Origin: Dyadobacter crusticola DSM 16708
GTDB lineage: Bacteria > Bacteroidota > Bacteroidia > Cytophagales > Spirosomataceae
Reading direction: 5' to 3'
DNA length: 64,000 nucleotides
Assembly (NCBI RefSeq): GCF_000701505.1
Contig: NZ_JNJB01000012.1
Coordinates: 124,001 to 188,000, forward strand
This document shows, in pieces, positions 1 through 9,700 of the stretch. The position numbers and the translations under genes are program-made. A model generated the notes under the pieces. It was not told where the DNA came from and ran no database searches. It was given only the letters and a program-made list of their open reading frames with translations. Numbering within the stretch: the stretch's first letter is position 1; every line of letters begins with the position of its first letter.

Positions 1-1374
1 ATTGTTGATCTCTTAAAAGAGTTTGACCAGATCAATGAAGCCTTCGGTGCGGAAGATGCGGATTTTGACAAATTACTTGAAAGACAAGGTGAGGTTCAGG
101 AAAAGCTGGACGCTGCCGACGCGTGGAATCTAGACAACCGCCTCGAAATTGCAATGGATGCATTGCGCTGCCCGCCTTCGGATGTGCTGGTATCGACACT
201 TTCGGGTGGTGAAAAACGCAGGGTCGCATTGTGCCGGTTACTGCTCCGCCAGCCTGATGTTCTGTTGCTGGATGAACCGACCAACCACCTCGACGCTGAG
301 TCGGTACTCTGGCTGGAAGAGCATTTGAGACAATATAAAGGCACTGTAATCGCAGTGACCCACGACCGGTACTTCCTGGATAATGTAGCCGGCTGGATCC
401 TGGAACTGGACCGCGGCGAAGGTATTCCATGGAAAGGCAACTATTCGTCCTGGCTGGAGCAAAAGCAGGAGCGATTGAAAAAAGAAGAGAAAACAGAATC
501 AAAACGCCAGAAAACGCTGCAACGTGAGCTGGAATGGGTTCGAATGGGGGCAAAAGGCCGTCAGGCGAAGTCAAAAGCACGTTTAGGCGCATACGAAAGA
601 TTACTTGGAGAGGAAGGACGGGAGAAAGAAGAGAAATTGGAGATCTTCATACCTGCCGGTCCAAGGTTGGGTAACAAAGTAATTGAGGCACACAATGTTT
701 CAATGGGCTTTGGTGACAGATTACTTTACGAAAATCTCAATTTTGCATTGCCTCCAAATGGTATAGTCGGCATTATCGGACCAAACGGTGCCGGTAAAAC
801 AACACTTTTCAAACTGATCACCGGCCAGCTAAAACCACTTACAGGTCACTTTGATGTGGGCGAGACGGTTGAGCTGGCTTATGTTGACCAGGAACACGAC
901 AACCTTGATCCTGCCAAAACGGTATACCAAAGCATTGCCGACGGAAATGACTGGATTATGATCGGCGGCAAGCAGTCAAATGCCCGCGCTTATGTGAGCC
1001 GCTTCAACTTCGGCGGCGGCGACCAGGAAAAGAAAGTAGGGAACCTGTCCGGCGGTGAAAGAAACCGCGTACACCTCGCTATGACGCTCAAAGAAGGCGG
1101 TAACCTGCTGCTGCTCGATGAGCCGACCAACGATTTGGACGTAAATACATTACGCGCATTGGAAGAAGGTCTGGAAAACTTCGCAGGTTGCGCAGTAATC
1201 ATTTCCCACGACCGGTGGTTCCTCGACCGCGTTGCTACGCACATACTTGCATTCGAAGGCGACTCGCAGGTGTACTGGTTTGAAGGAAATTTCTCGGAAT
1301 ATGAGGAAAACAGACGGAAAAGACTCGGTGGCGATGCCACTCCAAAGCGGATTAAGTATAAAAAATTGGCTTAG
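1..1374 (+). CDS. ettA: ABC-F ATPase, EttA-type (5' end outside window)
   Basis: This is the C-terminal 457 codons of a cytosolic ABC-F protein; the frame is open from base 1, so the start and the first Walker A lie upstream of the window. Visible are the first-domain signature LSGGEKRR and Walker [12 protein letters not shown] (about 222-300), a charged linker, then a complete second ABC domain with Walker [10 protein letters not shown] (780-806), signature LSGGERNR (about 1048) and Walker [13 protein letters not shown]. No membrane segments are present, as expected for ABC-F proteins, which bind the ribosomal E site and gate translation elongation according to the ATP/ADP ratio. The gap-free spacing of the two halves and the KYKKLA-type end suggest EttA rather than Uup; a Uup-like paralog is present at 51730-53613. 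The subfamily call is by resemblance. Confidence 0.85.
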   Translation: MVDLLKEFDQINEAFGAEDADFDKLLERQGEVQEKLDAADAWNLDNRLEIAMDALRCPPSDVLVSTLSGGEKRRVALCRLLLRQPDVLLLDEPTNHLDAESVLWLEEHLRQYKGTVIAVTHDRYFLDNVAGWILELDRGEGIPWKGNYSSWLEQKQERLKKEEKTESKRQKTLQRELEWVRMGAKGRQAKSKARLGAYERLLGEEGREKEEKLEIFIPAGPRLGNKVIEAHNVSMGFGDRLLYENLNFALPPNGIVGIIGPNGAGKTTLFKLITGQLKPLTGHFDVGETVELAYVDQEHDNLDPAKTVYQSIADGNDWIMIGGKQSNARAYVSRFNFGGGDQEKKVGNLSGGERNRVHLAMTLKEGGNLLLLDEPTNDLDVNTLRALEEGLENFAGCAVIISHDRWFLDRVATHILAFEGDSQVYWFEGNFSEYEENRRKRLGGDATPKRIKYKKLA

Positions 1375-1385
1375 CGTTTAAATTA

Positions 1386-1434
1386 CTTGTCACGTTGAGC
1401 GCAGTCGAAACGCGACTGCGCTCAACGTGACAAA
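1386..1434. repeat. REP-like palindrome
   Basis: A perfect inverted repeat with 21-nt arms (1387-1407 and 1413-1433) around a 5-nt loop lies between the ABC-F gene and mpl. The arm core GTTGAGCGCAGTCGAAAC resembles interspersed REP-type sequences that I recall from Bacteroidota genomes. The right flank then repeats GTGACAAAAACATA directly (1427-1440 and 1445-1458). It could also fold as a terminator for the upstream gene, but no T-tract follows. I noticed only one copy in this window. Confidence 0.6.
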
Positions 1435-1488
1435 AACATAGGCAGTGACAAAAACATACAAGGTGGCTGAACGTTACTGAGCGCTTGA

Positions 1489-1519
1489 TTGGCTCAAAGA
1501 TCAATTCTTGCTAACTTTC
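1489..1519 (+). promoter_or_regulatory. Possible promoter of mpl
   Basis: TTGG at 1489 and TAACTTTC at 1512-1519 are separated by 20 nt, close to the Bacteroidota -33 TTTG / -7 TAnnTTTG pattern with one mismatch in each box. If used, transcription would begin near 1523, so translation must start at the ATG at 1543 and not at the TTG at 1489. Confidence 0.35.
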
Positions 1520-1542
1520 GGACAAATCAGTTTTTCCAATCA

Positions 1543-2928
1543 ATGAGTCCAAATTCGTCTTTGCCTAAAATACATTTCATCTCAATAGGTGGCAGCGTCA
1601 TGCATAATCTTGCCATCGAGCTCCATCTGAAAGGATATATCGTTACAGGGTCAGACGATGAGATATATGAACCTTCGGCCAGTCGGCTTGCACAATACGA
1701 TCTTTTGCCTGCTGTTACCGGCTGGTTTCCCGAAAAAATCACTACTGATCTTCAATCTGTTATTCTCGGGATGCACGCGCGCCAGGATAACCCGGAACTT
1801 GCCCGTGCGCGGGAGCTGGGGATTAAAGTGTACTCCTATCCTGAATATATTTTTGAGCAAAGCCAGAGCAAACAGCGCGTGGTAATTGCCGGAAGTCACG
1901 GCAAAACCACCACAACTTCAATGGTGCTCCACGTTTTGAAGTACAATAACCGGATATTCAACTACCTGGTAGGTGCGCAGATCGAAGGTTTTGATAATAT
2001 GGTGAAGCTATCAGAAAATGCGCCGGTGATCATTGTTGAAGGCGATGAATACTTCACTTCTCCCCTCGATCCTACCCCGAAATTCATGCATTATCAGCCG
2101 CATATCGCATTGATCAGCGGCATTGCGTGGGATCATTTTAATGTATTCCCAACCTGGGAATCCTATGTGAAGCAGTTCGAGCTTTTAGCAGACTCTCTGC
2201 CGAAGGCAGGTGCTATCATTTTTGATGAAACGGATGACATGCTCAATGTGATCGGCCAGAAAGAGCGGCCGGATGTTGCTAATATCCCCTATAATGTACA
2301 TCCTAACAAGATAGAAAACGGCAGGACGATTTTACTGACTGCTGAGCAAGGTGAAGTACCCGTTTTGGTTTTTGGTAACCATAACATGAAAAACATTAGC
2401 GGCGCGAAGGCTGTGTGCGAGCGGCTAGGCATTACCGATGAAGAATTTTACAATGCCATTCAAACATTCAAAGGCGCATCTAAACGACTTGAACTGTTGG
2501 GCAGCTCGGATTCCGTCAGCGTTTACCGCGACTTTGCGCACGCGCCTTCCAAAGTAGAAGCGACCACTGCCGCATTGAAAGAGCAATTCCCTGACCGACA
2601 ACTGGTAGCCTGTGCCGAACTGCACACTTTCAGCAGCTTGAACAAAGCTTTTTTGACACAATACAGAAGAAAACTGAAAGCAGCTGATGTAGCGGTAATC
2701 TATTACAATCCTCAAACCGTAGAACACAAGCGGCTTGAAGCGCTTTCGGAAGAAGATATCCGGACTGCATTCAAGAGGGATGATTTGAAAATTTTCACTG
2801 ACTCGGCGCAAATGGAAGCATTCCTGAAATCGCTCACCTGGGAGAATGCAAATCTGCTGCTGATGAGCTCAGGTACCTTCGGCGACCTCGATTTGAAGAC
2901 ATTGAGCCAGTCAATTCTTGAACAATAA
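1543..2928 (+). CDS. mpl: UDP-N-acetylmuramate--L-Ala-gamma-D-Glu-meso-DAP ligase (Mpl)
   Basis: Mur-ligase family enzyme of peptidoglycan recycling: it joins recovered murein tripeptide to UDP-MurNAc in the cytosol, using ATP. The 461-residue product matches the length of E. coli Mpl. It shows an N-terminal Rossmann part (KIHFISIGGSVMHNLA), the ATP P-loop SHGKTTTTSM, the central EGDEYFTSPLD motif typical of Mpl/MurC-type ligases, and a C-terminal domain ending LMSSGTFGDLD. The frame extends 18 codons upstream to a TTG at 1489, but that stretch has no family match and overlaps a possible promoter, so the ATG at 1543 is preferred. A LOG-family gene follows after 18 bp. Confidence 0.9.
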   Translation: MSPNSSLPKIHFISIGGSVMHNLAIELHLKGYIVTGSDDEIYEPSASRLAQYDLLPAVTGWFPEKITTDLQSVILGMHARQDNPELARARELGIKVYSYPEYIFEQSQSKQRVVIAGSHGKTTTTSMVLHVLKYNNRIFNYLVGAQIEGFDNMVKLSENAPVIIVEGDEYFTSPLDPTPKFMHYQPHIALISGIAWDHFNVFPTWESYVKQFELLADSLPKAGAIIFDETDDMLNVIGQKERPDVANIPYNVHPNKIENGRTILLTAEQGEVPVLVFGNHNMKNISGAKAVCERLGITDEEFYNAIQTFKGASKRLELLGSSDSVSVYRDFAHAPSKVEATTAALKEQFPDRQLVACAELHTFSSLNKAFLTQYRRKLKAADVAVIYYNPQTVEHKRLEALSEEDIRTAFKRDDLKIFTDSAQMEAFLKSLTWENANLLLMSSGTFGDLDLKTLSQSILEQ

Positions 2929-2946
2929 TCCACAAAACTGATACTC

Positions 2947-3543
2947 ATGCAATCCATTGTAGTTTATTGCGGTTCGAACCCCGGTAAAAAACCTGTTTAT
3001 GCAGAAGCTGCCTACGAACTTGGGCAAGAACTGGCTAAAAGGAACATCAAGCTTATTTACGGAGGCGGAAATATGGGATTAATGGGCCGGGTTGCCGACG
3101 GCGCAATAGACCATGACGGTTTTGTCACGGGAATTATACCCAACTTTCTTGCCAAACTTGAAAACGCGCATAAAACACTTTCGGAGCTGCATTTCGTAGA
3201 TACAATGCACGAGCGGAAGGCCAAGATGGTCTCACTTTCCGACGGTGTGATCGCCATGCCGGGCGGCTATGGTACTTTTGACGAACTATTTGAGATACTA
3301 ACCTGGGCACAGCTCCGGATTTTTCATGGGCCTGTCGGTCTGCTGAATGTAAATGGCTACTACGATTTGCTGCTGCTTCAGTTGGAAAGAATGGTAGAAG
3401 AAGGCTTTTTACATCCGCTGAATCATCAGTTGCTGGTAGTGGCTAACGATCCTGCTGAACTATTAGAAAAAATGGAGATATTCCGACGCGAAAACCCGGA
3501 AAATAAGCCTCTTGATAGCTCGTTATATGTAGATAACAACTAG
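2947..3543 (+). CDS. LOG-family nucleotide monophosphate phosphoribohydrolase (TIGR00730)
   Basis: A 198-residue cytosolic Rossmann-like protein of the LOG (lonely guy) family. Members cleave the base from N6-modified AMP, or from other nucleotide monophosphates. It carries GGGNMGLMG near residue 40 and the diagnostic PGGYGTFDELFE motif (about residues 105-116) that forms the active site. The length is normal for the family. It lies 18 bp after mpl and 14 bp before the OmpA-type gene on the same strand, so co-transcription is likely. The substrate cannot be inferred: many bacterial members are annotated as lysine decarboxylases or cytokinin hydrolases without proof. Confidence 0.85.
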   Translation: MQSIVVYCGSNPGKKPVYAEAAYELGQELAKRNIKLIYGGGNMGLMGRVADGAIDHDGFVTGIIPNFLAKLENAHKTLSELHFVDTMHERKAKMVSLSDGVIAMPGGYGTFDELFEILTWAQLRIFHGPVGLLNVNGYYDLLLLQLERMVEEGFLHPLNHQLLVVANDPAELLEKMEIFRRENPENKPLDSSLYVDNN

Positions 3544-3557
3544 TTCGCCTTCCCTGC

Positions 3558-5144
3558 ATGATGCGTATTTCAATTTTAAGTCTTTCTGTATGCCTGATAT
3601 CTTTCAGTTCTTTCGCGCAACTGGAAAATCTAGGAAAAACTGTTAACACAGAATACAATGAGATAAGCCCCATTATCTCTCCGGATGGAAAAACCATTTA
3701 TTTTTCCCGGGTAAGTCACCCCCAAAATACGCACGGTGCAAAAGGCAGCCAGGATATCTGGTATTCTGAACTGAAAAACGATAAATGGACCCAAGCGAGG
3801 CGGCTTCCTTCTCCATTGAACAAGGAAGATTATAACTCGTTATACAGCATTACGCCCGACGGAAATACCCTTTTGGTGAAAGGTGCTTACAAAAACGGCG
3901 TTTACGAGACCCGCGGTTTTTCAACAAGCAAGAAAACGGCCCGTGGCTGGTCTGCACCAAACAAGATTGAAATTCCGGGTTATGCCAAGATCAGTAAGGG
4001 ACAGTTTGATTGCGGGTACCTGTCAACAGACGGAAAAACGCTGGTTATGTCTTTTAGTGAAAAAAAGAACAGCAAAGTCGATAATATGTACGTCAGTTTT
4101 AAACAGAAAAACGGTACATGGACTAAGCCAATGGATCTGGGCCCGGAAATTAATACCGACGAATTCACAGAAACTACACCATTCCTCGCCCCGGATGGGG
4201 TTACGCTCTATTTTTCGAGCGATCGCAAAGGCGGGCAGGGAAGCAATGATATTTATTACAGCAAACGCATTGACAAATCCTGGAAAAGATGGAGCCGGCC
4301 AGTTAACCTTGGTCCTGCCATTAACACCGATGGTTACGATGCTTACTACACCATTTCAGCGCTCGGTGATTATGCGTATATGGTCTCGTTCAAGAACACG
4401 GAGGGTAAAGGCGACGTTGTGAGATTTGACCTCCGCCCGAAAACAGCTCCCGGCGACACAACTTCCGAAGCTCCCATTGCGAATATTCCATCGGCTGATC
4501 CGGTCGTGATGATCAGCGGAAAAGTGATTGATTCTAAAACGGGCAAGCCTGTTGAGGCAACAATTGTATACGAAAATCTGGCGGACGGAGAAGAAGTAGG
4601 CACTGCTACTACCAACCCGACAACCGGCGAATACAAGATCGTCCTCCCCTATGGACACAAATACAGCATGCGCGCTGTGGCTCCTAATTTTATAGCAGAA
4701 GGTGAAAACGTGGATCTGACAGATTCTACAACCAATGGATCAGGCAAGAACTTTCGTGAGATTGCAAACAAGTCTTTGAAGCTGATCCCGATTGAGGAGG
4801 GGCAGATCGTCAGGCTGAACAATATTTTCTTTGCTACCGGTAAGTCCAAATTGAACAAAGAATCCTATCCTGAGCTCGACAGGATTTCTCTTTCTATGAC
4901 TGAAAACAAGACACTTACCATTGAACTCGGCGGCCACACGGATGATACGGGAAGCGCAGCATTCAACCTGCAATTGTCGCAGGAGCGCGCCGACACGGTA
5001 CGTGAATACCTGATCGGTAAGGGCATTGAACCTGACCGGATTGCAAGCAAAGGGTACGGCGAAACTGTTCCTGTTGCTAAAAATGACACACCGGAAGGTC
5101 AGCAGCTCAACCGCCGGGTAGAGTTCAAGATTTTGACAAAATAA
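3558..5144 (+). CDS. OmpA-family envelope protein with PD40 and carboxypeptidase-like domains
   Basis: A 528-residue exported protein. A signal peptide (MMRISILSLSVCLISFSSFA) is followed by several WD40-like PD40 repeats (for example SPDGKTIYFSR and APDGVTLYFSSDRKGG) over about residues 30-270. Next come a carboxypeptidase-regulatory-like beta-sandwich (about 315-380, GKVIDSKTGKPVEA) and an OmpA peptidoglycan-binding domain (about 420-528) with GHTDDTG and LSQERADTVREYL. This architecture is common in Bacteroidota and anchors the outer envelope to peptidoglycan through the OmpA domain. A second Met codon at 3561 is an equally good start. The specific role is unknown. Confidence 0.88.
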   Translation: MMRISILSLSVCLISFSSFAQLENLGKTVNTEYNEISPIISPDGKTIYFSRVSHPQNTHGAKGSQDIWYSELKNDKWTQARRLPSPLNKEDYNSLYSITPDGNTLLVKGAYKNGVYETRGFSTSKKTARGWSAPNKIEIPGYAKISKGQFDCGYLSTDGKTLVMSFSEKKNSKVDNMYVSFKQKNGTWTKPMDLGPEINTDEFTETTPFLAPDGVTLYFSSDRKGGQGSNDIYYSKRIDKSWKRWSRPVNLGPAINTDGYDAYYTISALGDYAYMVSFKNTEGKGDVVRFDLRPKTAPGDTTSEAPIANIPSADPVVMISGKVIDSKTGKPVEATIVYENLADGEEVGTATTNPTTGEYKIVLPYGHKYSMRAVAPNFIAEGENVDLTDSTTNGSGKNFREIANKSLKLIPIEEGQIVRLNNIFFATGKSKLNKESYPELDRISLSMTENKTLTIELGGHTDDTGSAAFNLQLSQERADTVREYLIGKGIEPDRIASKGYGETVPVAKNDTPEGQQLNRRVEFKILTK

Positions 5145-5195
5145 GAAAACGCAGGCATTAAAATTTAAGGTGTCAACGCCTAAAACTGCATCATC

Positions 5196-6407
5196 ATGTC
5201 TGCAAACCGCTCCCCCGCGATAGGTTTCATTTTCGTCACGCTCCTTATAGATGTGATTGGGCTCGGGATTATCATCCCTGTAATGCCCAAGCTGATCAGC
5301 GAGCTTACAGGTGATACGATCAGCCAGGCTTCACAAGATGGAGGCTGGCTCTTGTTTGCCTACGCAGCAATGCAGTTTATCTGTGCACCTGTAATTGGCG
5401 GGATTAGCGACCAGTTCGGCAGGCGGCCTGTTCTGCTCGCCTCTCTTTTTGGTTTCGGAATAGATTACATTTTCCTTGCTTTCGCCCCTTCGCTGGGCTG
5501 GCTTTATGTAGGGCGCGTCATTGCGGGAATCATGGGCGCGAGCTTTACCACTGGCGCTGCCTATATAGCAGATATCAGTACGCCTGAAAAACGAGCCCAG
5601 AATTTTGGTTTACTGGGTGCAGCATTCGGGTTGGGTTTTATCATTGGGCCAGTTCTGGGAGGCTTGCTTGGACAGTTTGGTACGCGCGTTCCGTTTATGG
5701 CAGCCGCCGGATTTTCACTTCTTAACTGGCTCTACGGGTACTTTATTTTACCTGAATCATTAAAGCCTGAAAACAGACGGAAGTTCGAATGGAGCCGTGC
5801 AAATCCAATTGGCTCATTAAAAAACCTGAAACGCTACCCTGTTATCTACGGACTAATTTTCTCACTTGGACTGATTTATATCGCCATGCATGCTGTCCAC
5901 AGCAACTGGTCTTTCTATGTGATTGAGAAATTCAAATGGAGTGAAGCAGAGATCGGCTATTCGCTTGGTGTTGTGGGGGTGCTGAGTGCATTTGTGCAGG
6001 GATATCTTATCCGGCTGATTATTCCAAAAGTTGGCCAGAAACGTGGTGTATACCTGGGTTTGCTGCTTTATGCAATCGGGTTTCTGCTCTATGCTTTTGC
6101 CACTGAGGGCTGGATGATGTACGTGTTCACAGTCCCTTACATTCTGGGAGGAATTGCCGGCCCATCTTTGCAGGGGATTATCTCAACGCAGGTCGCAGCG
6201 AATGAGCAGGGCGAGATACAAGGTGCATTAACAAGCCTGCAAAGCCTTACCTCTATCATCGGTCCGCCATTGATGACGAATCTTTTCTCCGCTTTTACGA
6301 AATCGTCTGCACCGATTTACTTACCTGGTGCTCCGATGATTATGGCTGCCATACTCACTTTACTTGCCACGTTCTTAGCGCGGAACAGTCTCAAGAAGAA
6401 TTTCTGA
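5196..6407 (+). CDS. MFS transporter, TCR/Tet type
   Basis: A 403-residue inner-membrane protein with about twelve hydrophobic segments. It shows the TetA-like start ([18 protein letters not shown]), motif A between TM2 and TM3 ([14 protein letters not shown]), the motif C region ([13 protein letters not shown]) and a second half beginning near residue 215. Tet-like members exchange protons for drugs or metabolites, but many Bacteroidota homologs have no known substrate and nothing here identifies one. It lies 51 bp after the OmpA-type gene. Its TGA stop directly abuts the stop of the convergent oxidase subunit gene, with no spacer. Confidence 0.88.
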   Translation: MSANRSPAIGFIFVTLLIDVIGLGIIIPVMPKLISELTGDTISQASQDGGWLLFAYAAMQFICAPVIGGISDQFGRRPVLLASLFGFGIDYIFLAFAPSLGWLYVGRVIAGIMGASFTTGAAYIADISTPEKRAQNFGLLGAAFGLGFIIGPVLGGLLGQFGTRVPFMAAAGFSLLNWLYGYFILPESLKPENRRKFEWSRANPIGSLKNLKRYPVIYGLIFSLGLIYIAMHAVHSNWSFYVIEKFKWSEAEIGYSLGVVGVLSAFVQGYLIRLIIPKVGQKRGVYLGLLLYAIGFLLYAFATEGWMMYVFTVPYILGGIAGPSLQGIISTQVAANEQGEIQGALTSLQSLTSIIGPPLMTNLFSAFTKSSAPIYLPGAPMIMAAILTLLATFLARNSLKKNF

Positions 6408-7019
6408 TTAATAAAGAAGGATCAAAACAACAAAGACAACGAGCCAGAGCGCGCCGGTAAAATGCCAGTATGTTGTAAATAGCTTAATGCGGAGCCGGTT
6501 TGGCGGGTTCACGCTGTAGACAAACGAATCTACATAAGAGCGGTTCTTGACTGCCTTTCTGAACAGGTACACGAGATACCCTACTCCACCTAACATGTGC
6601 ATGAGGTGCAAACCTGTAAGGAGATATATGAATCCTTTTGAATTACTCAGATTACTGAATATCTGAGTGTTTACCATTTCAAACCAGCCACCTACCTGCA
6701 ATGCGATGAACATAAAGCCCAGGAACATCGTCGCGCACAGGAAGACACGATAATGCAGGAATCTTTCGTTTGCAAATGCCAGATTTGCTTCGTGCAGCGT
6801 GATACTGCTGAAAAGAATAACCAATGTACTTAGCCAGAACATATCCGGCAACGAGTCAAGCTGTCCGGCTTCCTGGCGGAGATTGACAAAGAAGATGACA
6901 AAAATCGATAAAAAAAGCAGCGAGCTTCCGGCTACGCACAGCCAAAGCATGAACCCGAGTGGTTCGCGGCGCTTTGTGAAGGGACTTTCCTTCAATTTGG
7001 TGGTAGGTCTTGAGCTCAT
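6408..7019 (-). CDS. Cytochrome c oxidase subunit III-like protein
   Basis: A 203-residue membrane protein with five predicted segments and the subunit III hallmarks: GLHLMHMLGG in the fourth segment and TYWHFTGALWLVVF near the C-terminus, plus an early LHEAN. Subunit III stabilises the heme-copper oxidase core and feeds its proton path. The length fits the five-TM bacterial form. No subunit I, II or assembly gene is in the window, so it is solitary here and its partner cannot be named. It is followed on the same strand by nothing; it converges on the MFS gene with stops abutting. Confidence 0.85.
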   Translation of the reverse strand: MSSRPTTKLKESPFTKRREPLGFMLWLCVAGSSLLFLSIFVIFFVNLRQEAGQLDSLPDMFWLSTLVILFSSITLHEANLAFANERFLHYRVFLCATMFLGFMFIALQVGGWFEMVNTQIFSNLSNSKGFIYLLTGLHLMHMLGGVGYLVYLFRKAVKNRSYVDSFVYSVNPPNRLRIKLFTTYWHFTGALWLVVFVVLILLY

Positions 7020-7100
7020 CTTCTGTCGATTTTCAGTCTTACATTTTATTAAAGTATAACGCTGGCGAAATGGTGTTGCACATAGCTCGAAGGGAATTAT

Positions 7101-7910
7101 TTAACCAAGTATTCCCTGCCAAATTTTGAACTGACTAAAATCATTAGCCAGATCTGCTTCCTGTTCAAAAATCCCGAATATAGTAGACCCTGAACCACTC
7201 ATTGATGCGTACAATGCTCCCTGTTTATACAATTCCTCTTTGATCTCACTTAAAAGAGCATATTTCGGGAAAAGCGTTGCTTCAAAATCATTTTTCACGT
7301 GATCTTTCCACGTTCCTATCGGCTTGCTGAGTAACGATCTAAGATCTGCATCGCTCCTCTGGGGTTTTATCCCCGAATACGCTTCTACTGTCGAAATATG
7401 AATTCCCGGATTGACCAGCACGATCCACTTTCCTTTGAGTTTGATGTCAATAGGTTCGAACTCGTCTCCCTTACCAAAACAATAGGCTGGCTGATTGAGA
7501 ATGAAAAAAGCACAGTCACTACCTAATCTACGTGCGTAAGAAAGTTGTTTTTCAAAAGAAATATTCAGATCAAAAAATTCATTTAATGCTTTGATTGTGA
7601 AAGCCGCATCTGCTGAGCCGCCACCCAAACCTGCTCCGATCGGAATACCTTTCAGCAAATGAATTTTAACAGGCGGCAGATCATAATCCGCCGCAAGTTG
7701 CTGATAAGCCTTTACGCAAATATTATCTGCTTCGTTGCCTGGTATCGAGATGCCATCGAATTCTGCCGAAAAGGATTCTGAACGCGTAATTTCTAATGCA
7801 TCCTTCCAGCCGACAGGGTAAAAGCAGGACTCAATGTTGTGAAAACCATCAGGACGTTTTTCAACAATATTCAGGCCGATATTAATTTTTGCATTTGGAA
7901 AAACAAGCAT
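7101..7910 (-). CDS. ispE: 4-diphosphocytidyl-2-C-methyl-D-erythritol kinase (IspE)
   Basis: A GHMP kinase of the non-mevalonate isoprenoid pathway that phosphorylates CDP-methylerythritol in the cytosol. The product starts MLVFPNAKINIGLNI, the usual IspE N-terminus with its catalytic lysine, and has the ATP-binding PIGAGLGGGSADAA loop near residue 90 and the C-terminal MSGSGSTIFG. At 269 residues it has the normal length. The frame continues 13 codons further upstream into the peptidase gene (to 7949), but the chosen ATG at 7910 begins the conserved sequence and lies 10 bp after the upstream stop, which implies co-transcription with the M28 peptidase. Confidence 0.93.
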   Translation of the reverse strand: MLVFPNAKINIGLNIVEKRPDGFHNIESCFYPVGWKDALEITRSESFSAEFDGISIPGNEADNICVKAYQQLAADYDLPPVKIHLLKGIPIGAGLGGGSADAAFTIKALNEFFDLNISFEKQLSYARRLGSDCAFFILNQPAYCFGKGDEFEPIDIKLKGKWIVLVNPGIHISTVEAYSGIKPQRSDADLRSLLSKPIGTWKDHVKNDFEATLFPKYALLSEIKEELYKQGALYASMSGSGSTIFGIFEQEADLANDFSQFKIWQGILG

Positions 7911-7920
7911 TTCAATCCGT

Positions 7921-9384
7921 TTAGTGCTCCCAGCGCCATTCCTGTCCAATCACCAGCTCTTCTTTCAATCCCTGGGAAATAAGAAAATCGCGGGTTTTCT
8001 GATCTGACAATTTTTTAACTGTTATGTTATTGGCATTCGAAAGTGCGAATAAGTACATAGCACCAATGCGAACTGTGGTTTCAAGCTGTTCTTTGTTCAC
8101 AAGACTAAAATCATCACAATCGGCGTGGTAGCATTGCAGTACATTGGGGTCCAAATGTCCTGACAAACCTGCAATGGGTACTCCTTCCAGCATAAACGGC
8201 TGATGATCGCTGTGCAAACCTGCACGGTTGATAATCTCGTTTTTAAAGTTGGGATCTACCGAATGGATTGCATTACCCACATTCGCAAAGAATTCGCTCA
8301 TTTCGTCCCGGCCAAATGCATTCACCCCTTTGGGATCATTGGTCATATCCAGGTTCATCATGTAGCTTACTTTATTGATCTCCCCCGATTTTTTCAACTC
8401 GCTTACAAAGTGCTTTGAACCAAGCAGTCCCTGCTCTTCGCCCATAAACAGTACGAACTGAATTGTTCGTTCCGGTTTTACTTTCAAAGCTTTAAAGGTT
8501 CTGGCAATATCCATTACCGCGAACGAACCGATTCCATTATCGATCGCTCCAGTGGCCAGATCCCAGGAATCCAAATGCCCGCCAATGATAACTCGCTCGT
8601 CGGATTTCCCTTTCAGCGTTGCAATTACATTCCGCGCTTTGATCTGTTTGGAGGTATTGTGCATTTCGATGTGCGCTTCCAGAGGCCCTTCTTCTTTCAT
8701 CCATTTGCGGACTTCAAAGCCGCTCTCGCTGGAAATGCAGACTGCCGGAATGGAGATAATCGCACCTGTGACGGAAGCTGTTCCTGTAAGTAATATCTTA
8801 CCAGGTGCTCCATTGACCATGATCACGCCAGTAGCTCCGTACTTGATAGCCAGTGCCGTTTTCTCTGACCGGTGAAGGTTCTTTTTGCCTGTAACACCCA
8901 CGAGATTGATATTTGCGAGTGCTACTTTGCCTTTTACTTTATCCTTTACTGCTTCAAAATCCTCTTCCAGTCCATTACCTACGTCGACGATCTCGCCCTG
9001 CAAATTAGATTCTACCGGAGAGTGTGCCAGCGAAACTACTGGTACATCCCTGAAATTGTCGGAGCTTCCAGGTGCGATAGACAGGGTAACTGTATCTCTC
9101 ATCCATGCTTCTACCTCGAAAGGCTGGTATTTTACGTCAGTAAAGCCGTAGCTTTTCAGCAACTTAAATGCATATTCCTCGGCCTTTTCCCCATTTGCGC
9201 TGCCTGTAAGGCGGTGACCGATTGTTTTGGTGGCACTTTCAAGTGTGACGTAAGCCTTGCTGTTTTTTCTGACTTCATTTTCAATCTTTGCAAAAGACTT
9301 ATCCCACTTCCTTTCACCCGGACTTGATCCGAGCAACGACACAATACAACTGCTCACCAAAAAGATCCGTACAATTTTTTTCAT
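7921..9384 (-). CDS. Secreted M28-family metallopeptidase with PA domain
   Basis: A 487-residue exported aminopeptidase-like protein. A signal peptide (MKKIVRIFLVSSCIVSLLG) precedes the catalytic domain, which is interrupted by a PA (protease-associated) insert around residues 110-225. The two-zinc M28 ligands are visible: HLDSWDLATGAIDNG (His, Asp), the GEEQGLLGS glutamates, NLDMTND and a late His in YHADCDDF. Such enzymes remove N-terminal residues or act as carboxypeptidase Q-like dipeptidases in the periplasm or outside the cell. It sits directly upstream of ispE; the pairing looks positional, not functional. The substrate is unknown. Confidence 0.88.
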   Translation of the reverse strand: MKKIVRIFLVSSCIVSLLGSSPGERKWDKSFAKIENEVRKNSKAYVTLESATKTIGHRLTGSANGEKAEEYAFKLLKSYGFTDVKYQPFEVEAWMRDTVTLSIAPGSSDNFRDVPVVSLAHSPVESNLQGEIVDVGNGLEEDFEAVKDKVKGKVALANINLVGVTGKKNLHRSEKTALAIKYGATGVIMVNGAPGKILLTGTASVTGAIISIPAVCISSESGFEVRKWMKEEGPLEAHIEMHNTSKQIKARNVIATLKGKSDERVIIGGHLDSWDLATGAIDNGIGSFAVMDIARTFKALKVKPERTIQFVLFMGEEQGLLGSKHFVSELKKSGEINKVSYMMNLDMTNDPKGVNAFGRDEMSEFFANVGNAIHSVDPNFKNEIINRAGLHSDHQPFMLEGVPIAGLSGHLDPNVLQCYHADCDDFSLVNKEQLETTVRIGAMYLFALSNANNITVKKLSDQKTRDFLISQGLKEELVIGQEWRWEH

Positions 9385-9700
9385 AGTTCCTGATAAAGGA
9401 TGTATTCAACTGATTAGAATACAAATATCCCACTGATATTTGAGCTTATGCAAGATTAACACAGATCAAACTACAATTTGCTCAGTCTGGTTTCATATGC
9501 GAGTTCAATATAGAGAATTTTTTCTACAAGGGATTTTTTACAGCGTATTGAAAAAGTGACATTTATCCTGCGGACTAAACTTTAATTGTAAACATTACAC
9601 TTAACTACATTGCTTTGTGATTTTAAGTGAACATTTTTGTACTTTTCAGCAGTTATAGCATAGTTTATCAGCATTAGCAATCAATTAATACTCCTACATA
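9385..9700. other. Intergenic region between divergent M28 peptidase and xylB
   Basis: This AT-rich 316-bp region must hold both start regions. I see no ORF. A weak inverted arrangement, CACTTA near 9599 and TAAGTG near 9624, could be an operator for xylB. TACTTTTC near 9640 resembles a -7 box, with TTTG 22 nt before it. None of these is convincing alone. Confidence 0.3.

Noticed and set aside
1489..1542. TTG start for mpl
   Set aside because: The 18 extra residues have no family match and overlap a possible promoter; the ATG at 1543 begins conserved sequence.
3883..4422. 179-residue plus-strand frame inside the OmpA-type gene
   Set aside because: Overlaps a strongly supported gene in another frame and has no recognisable domain.
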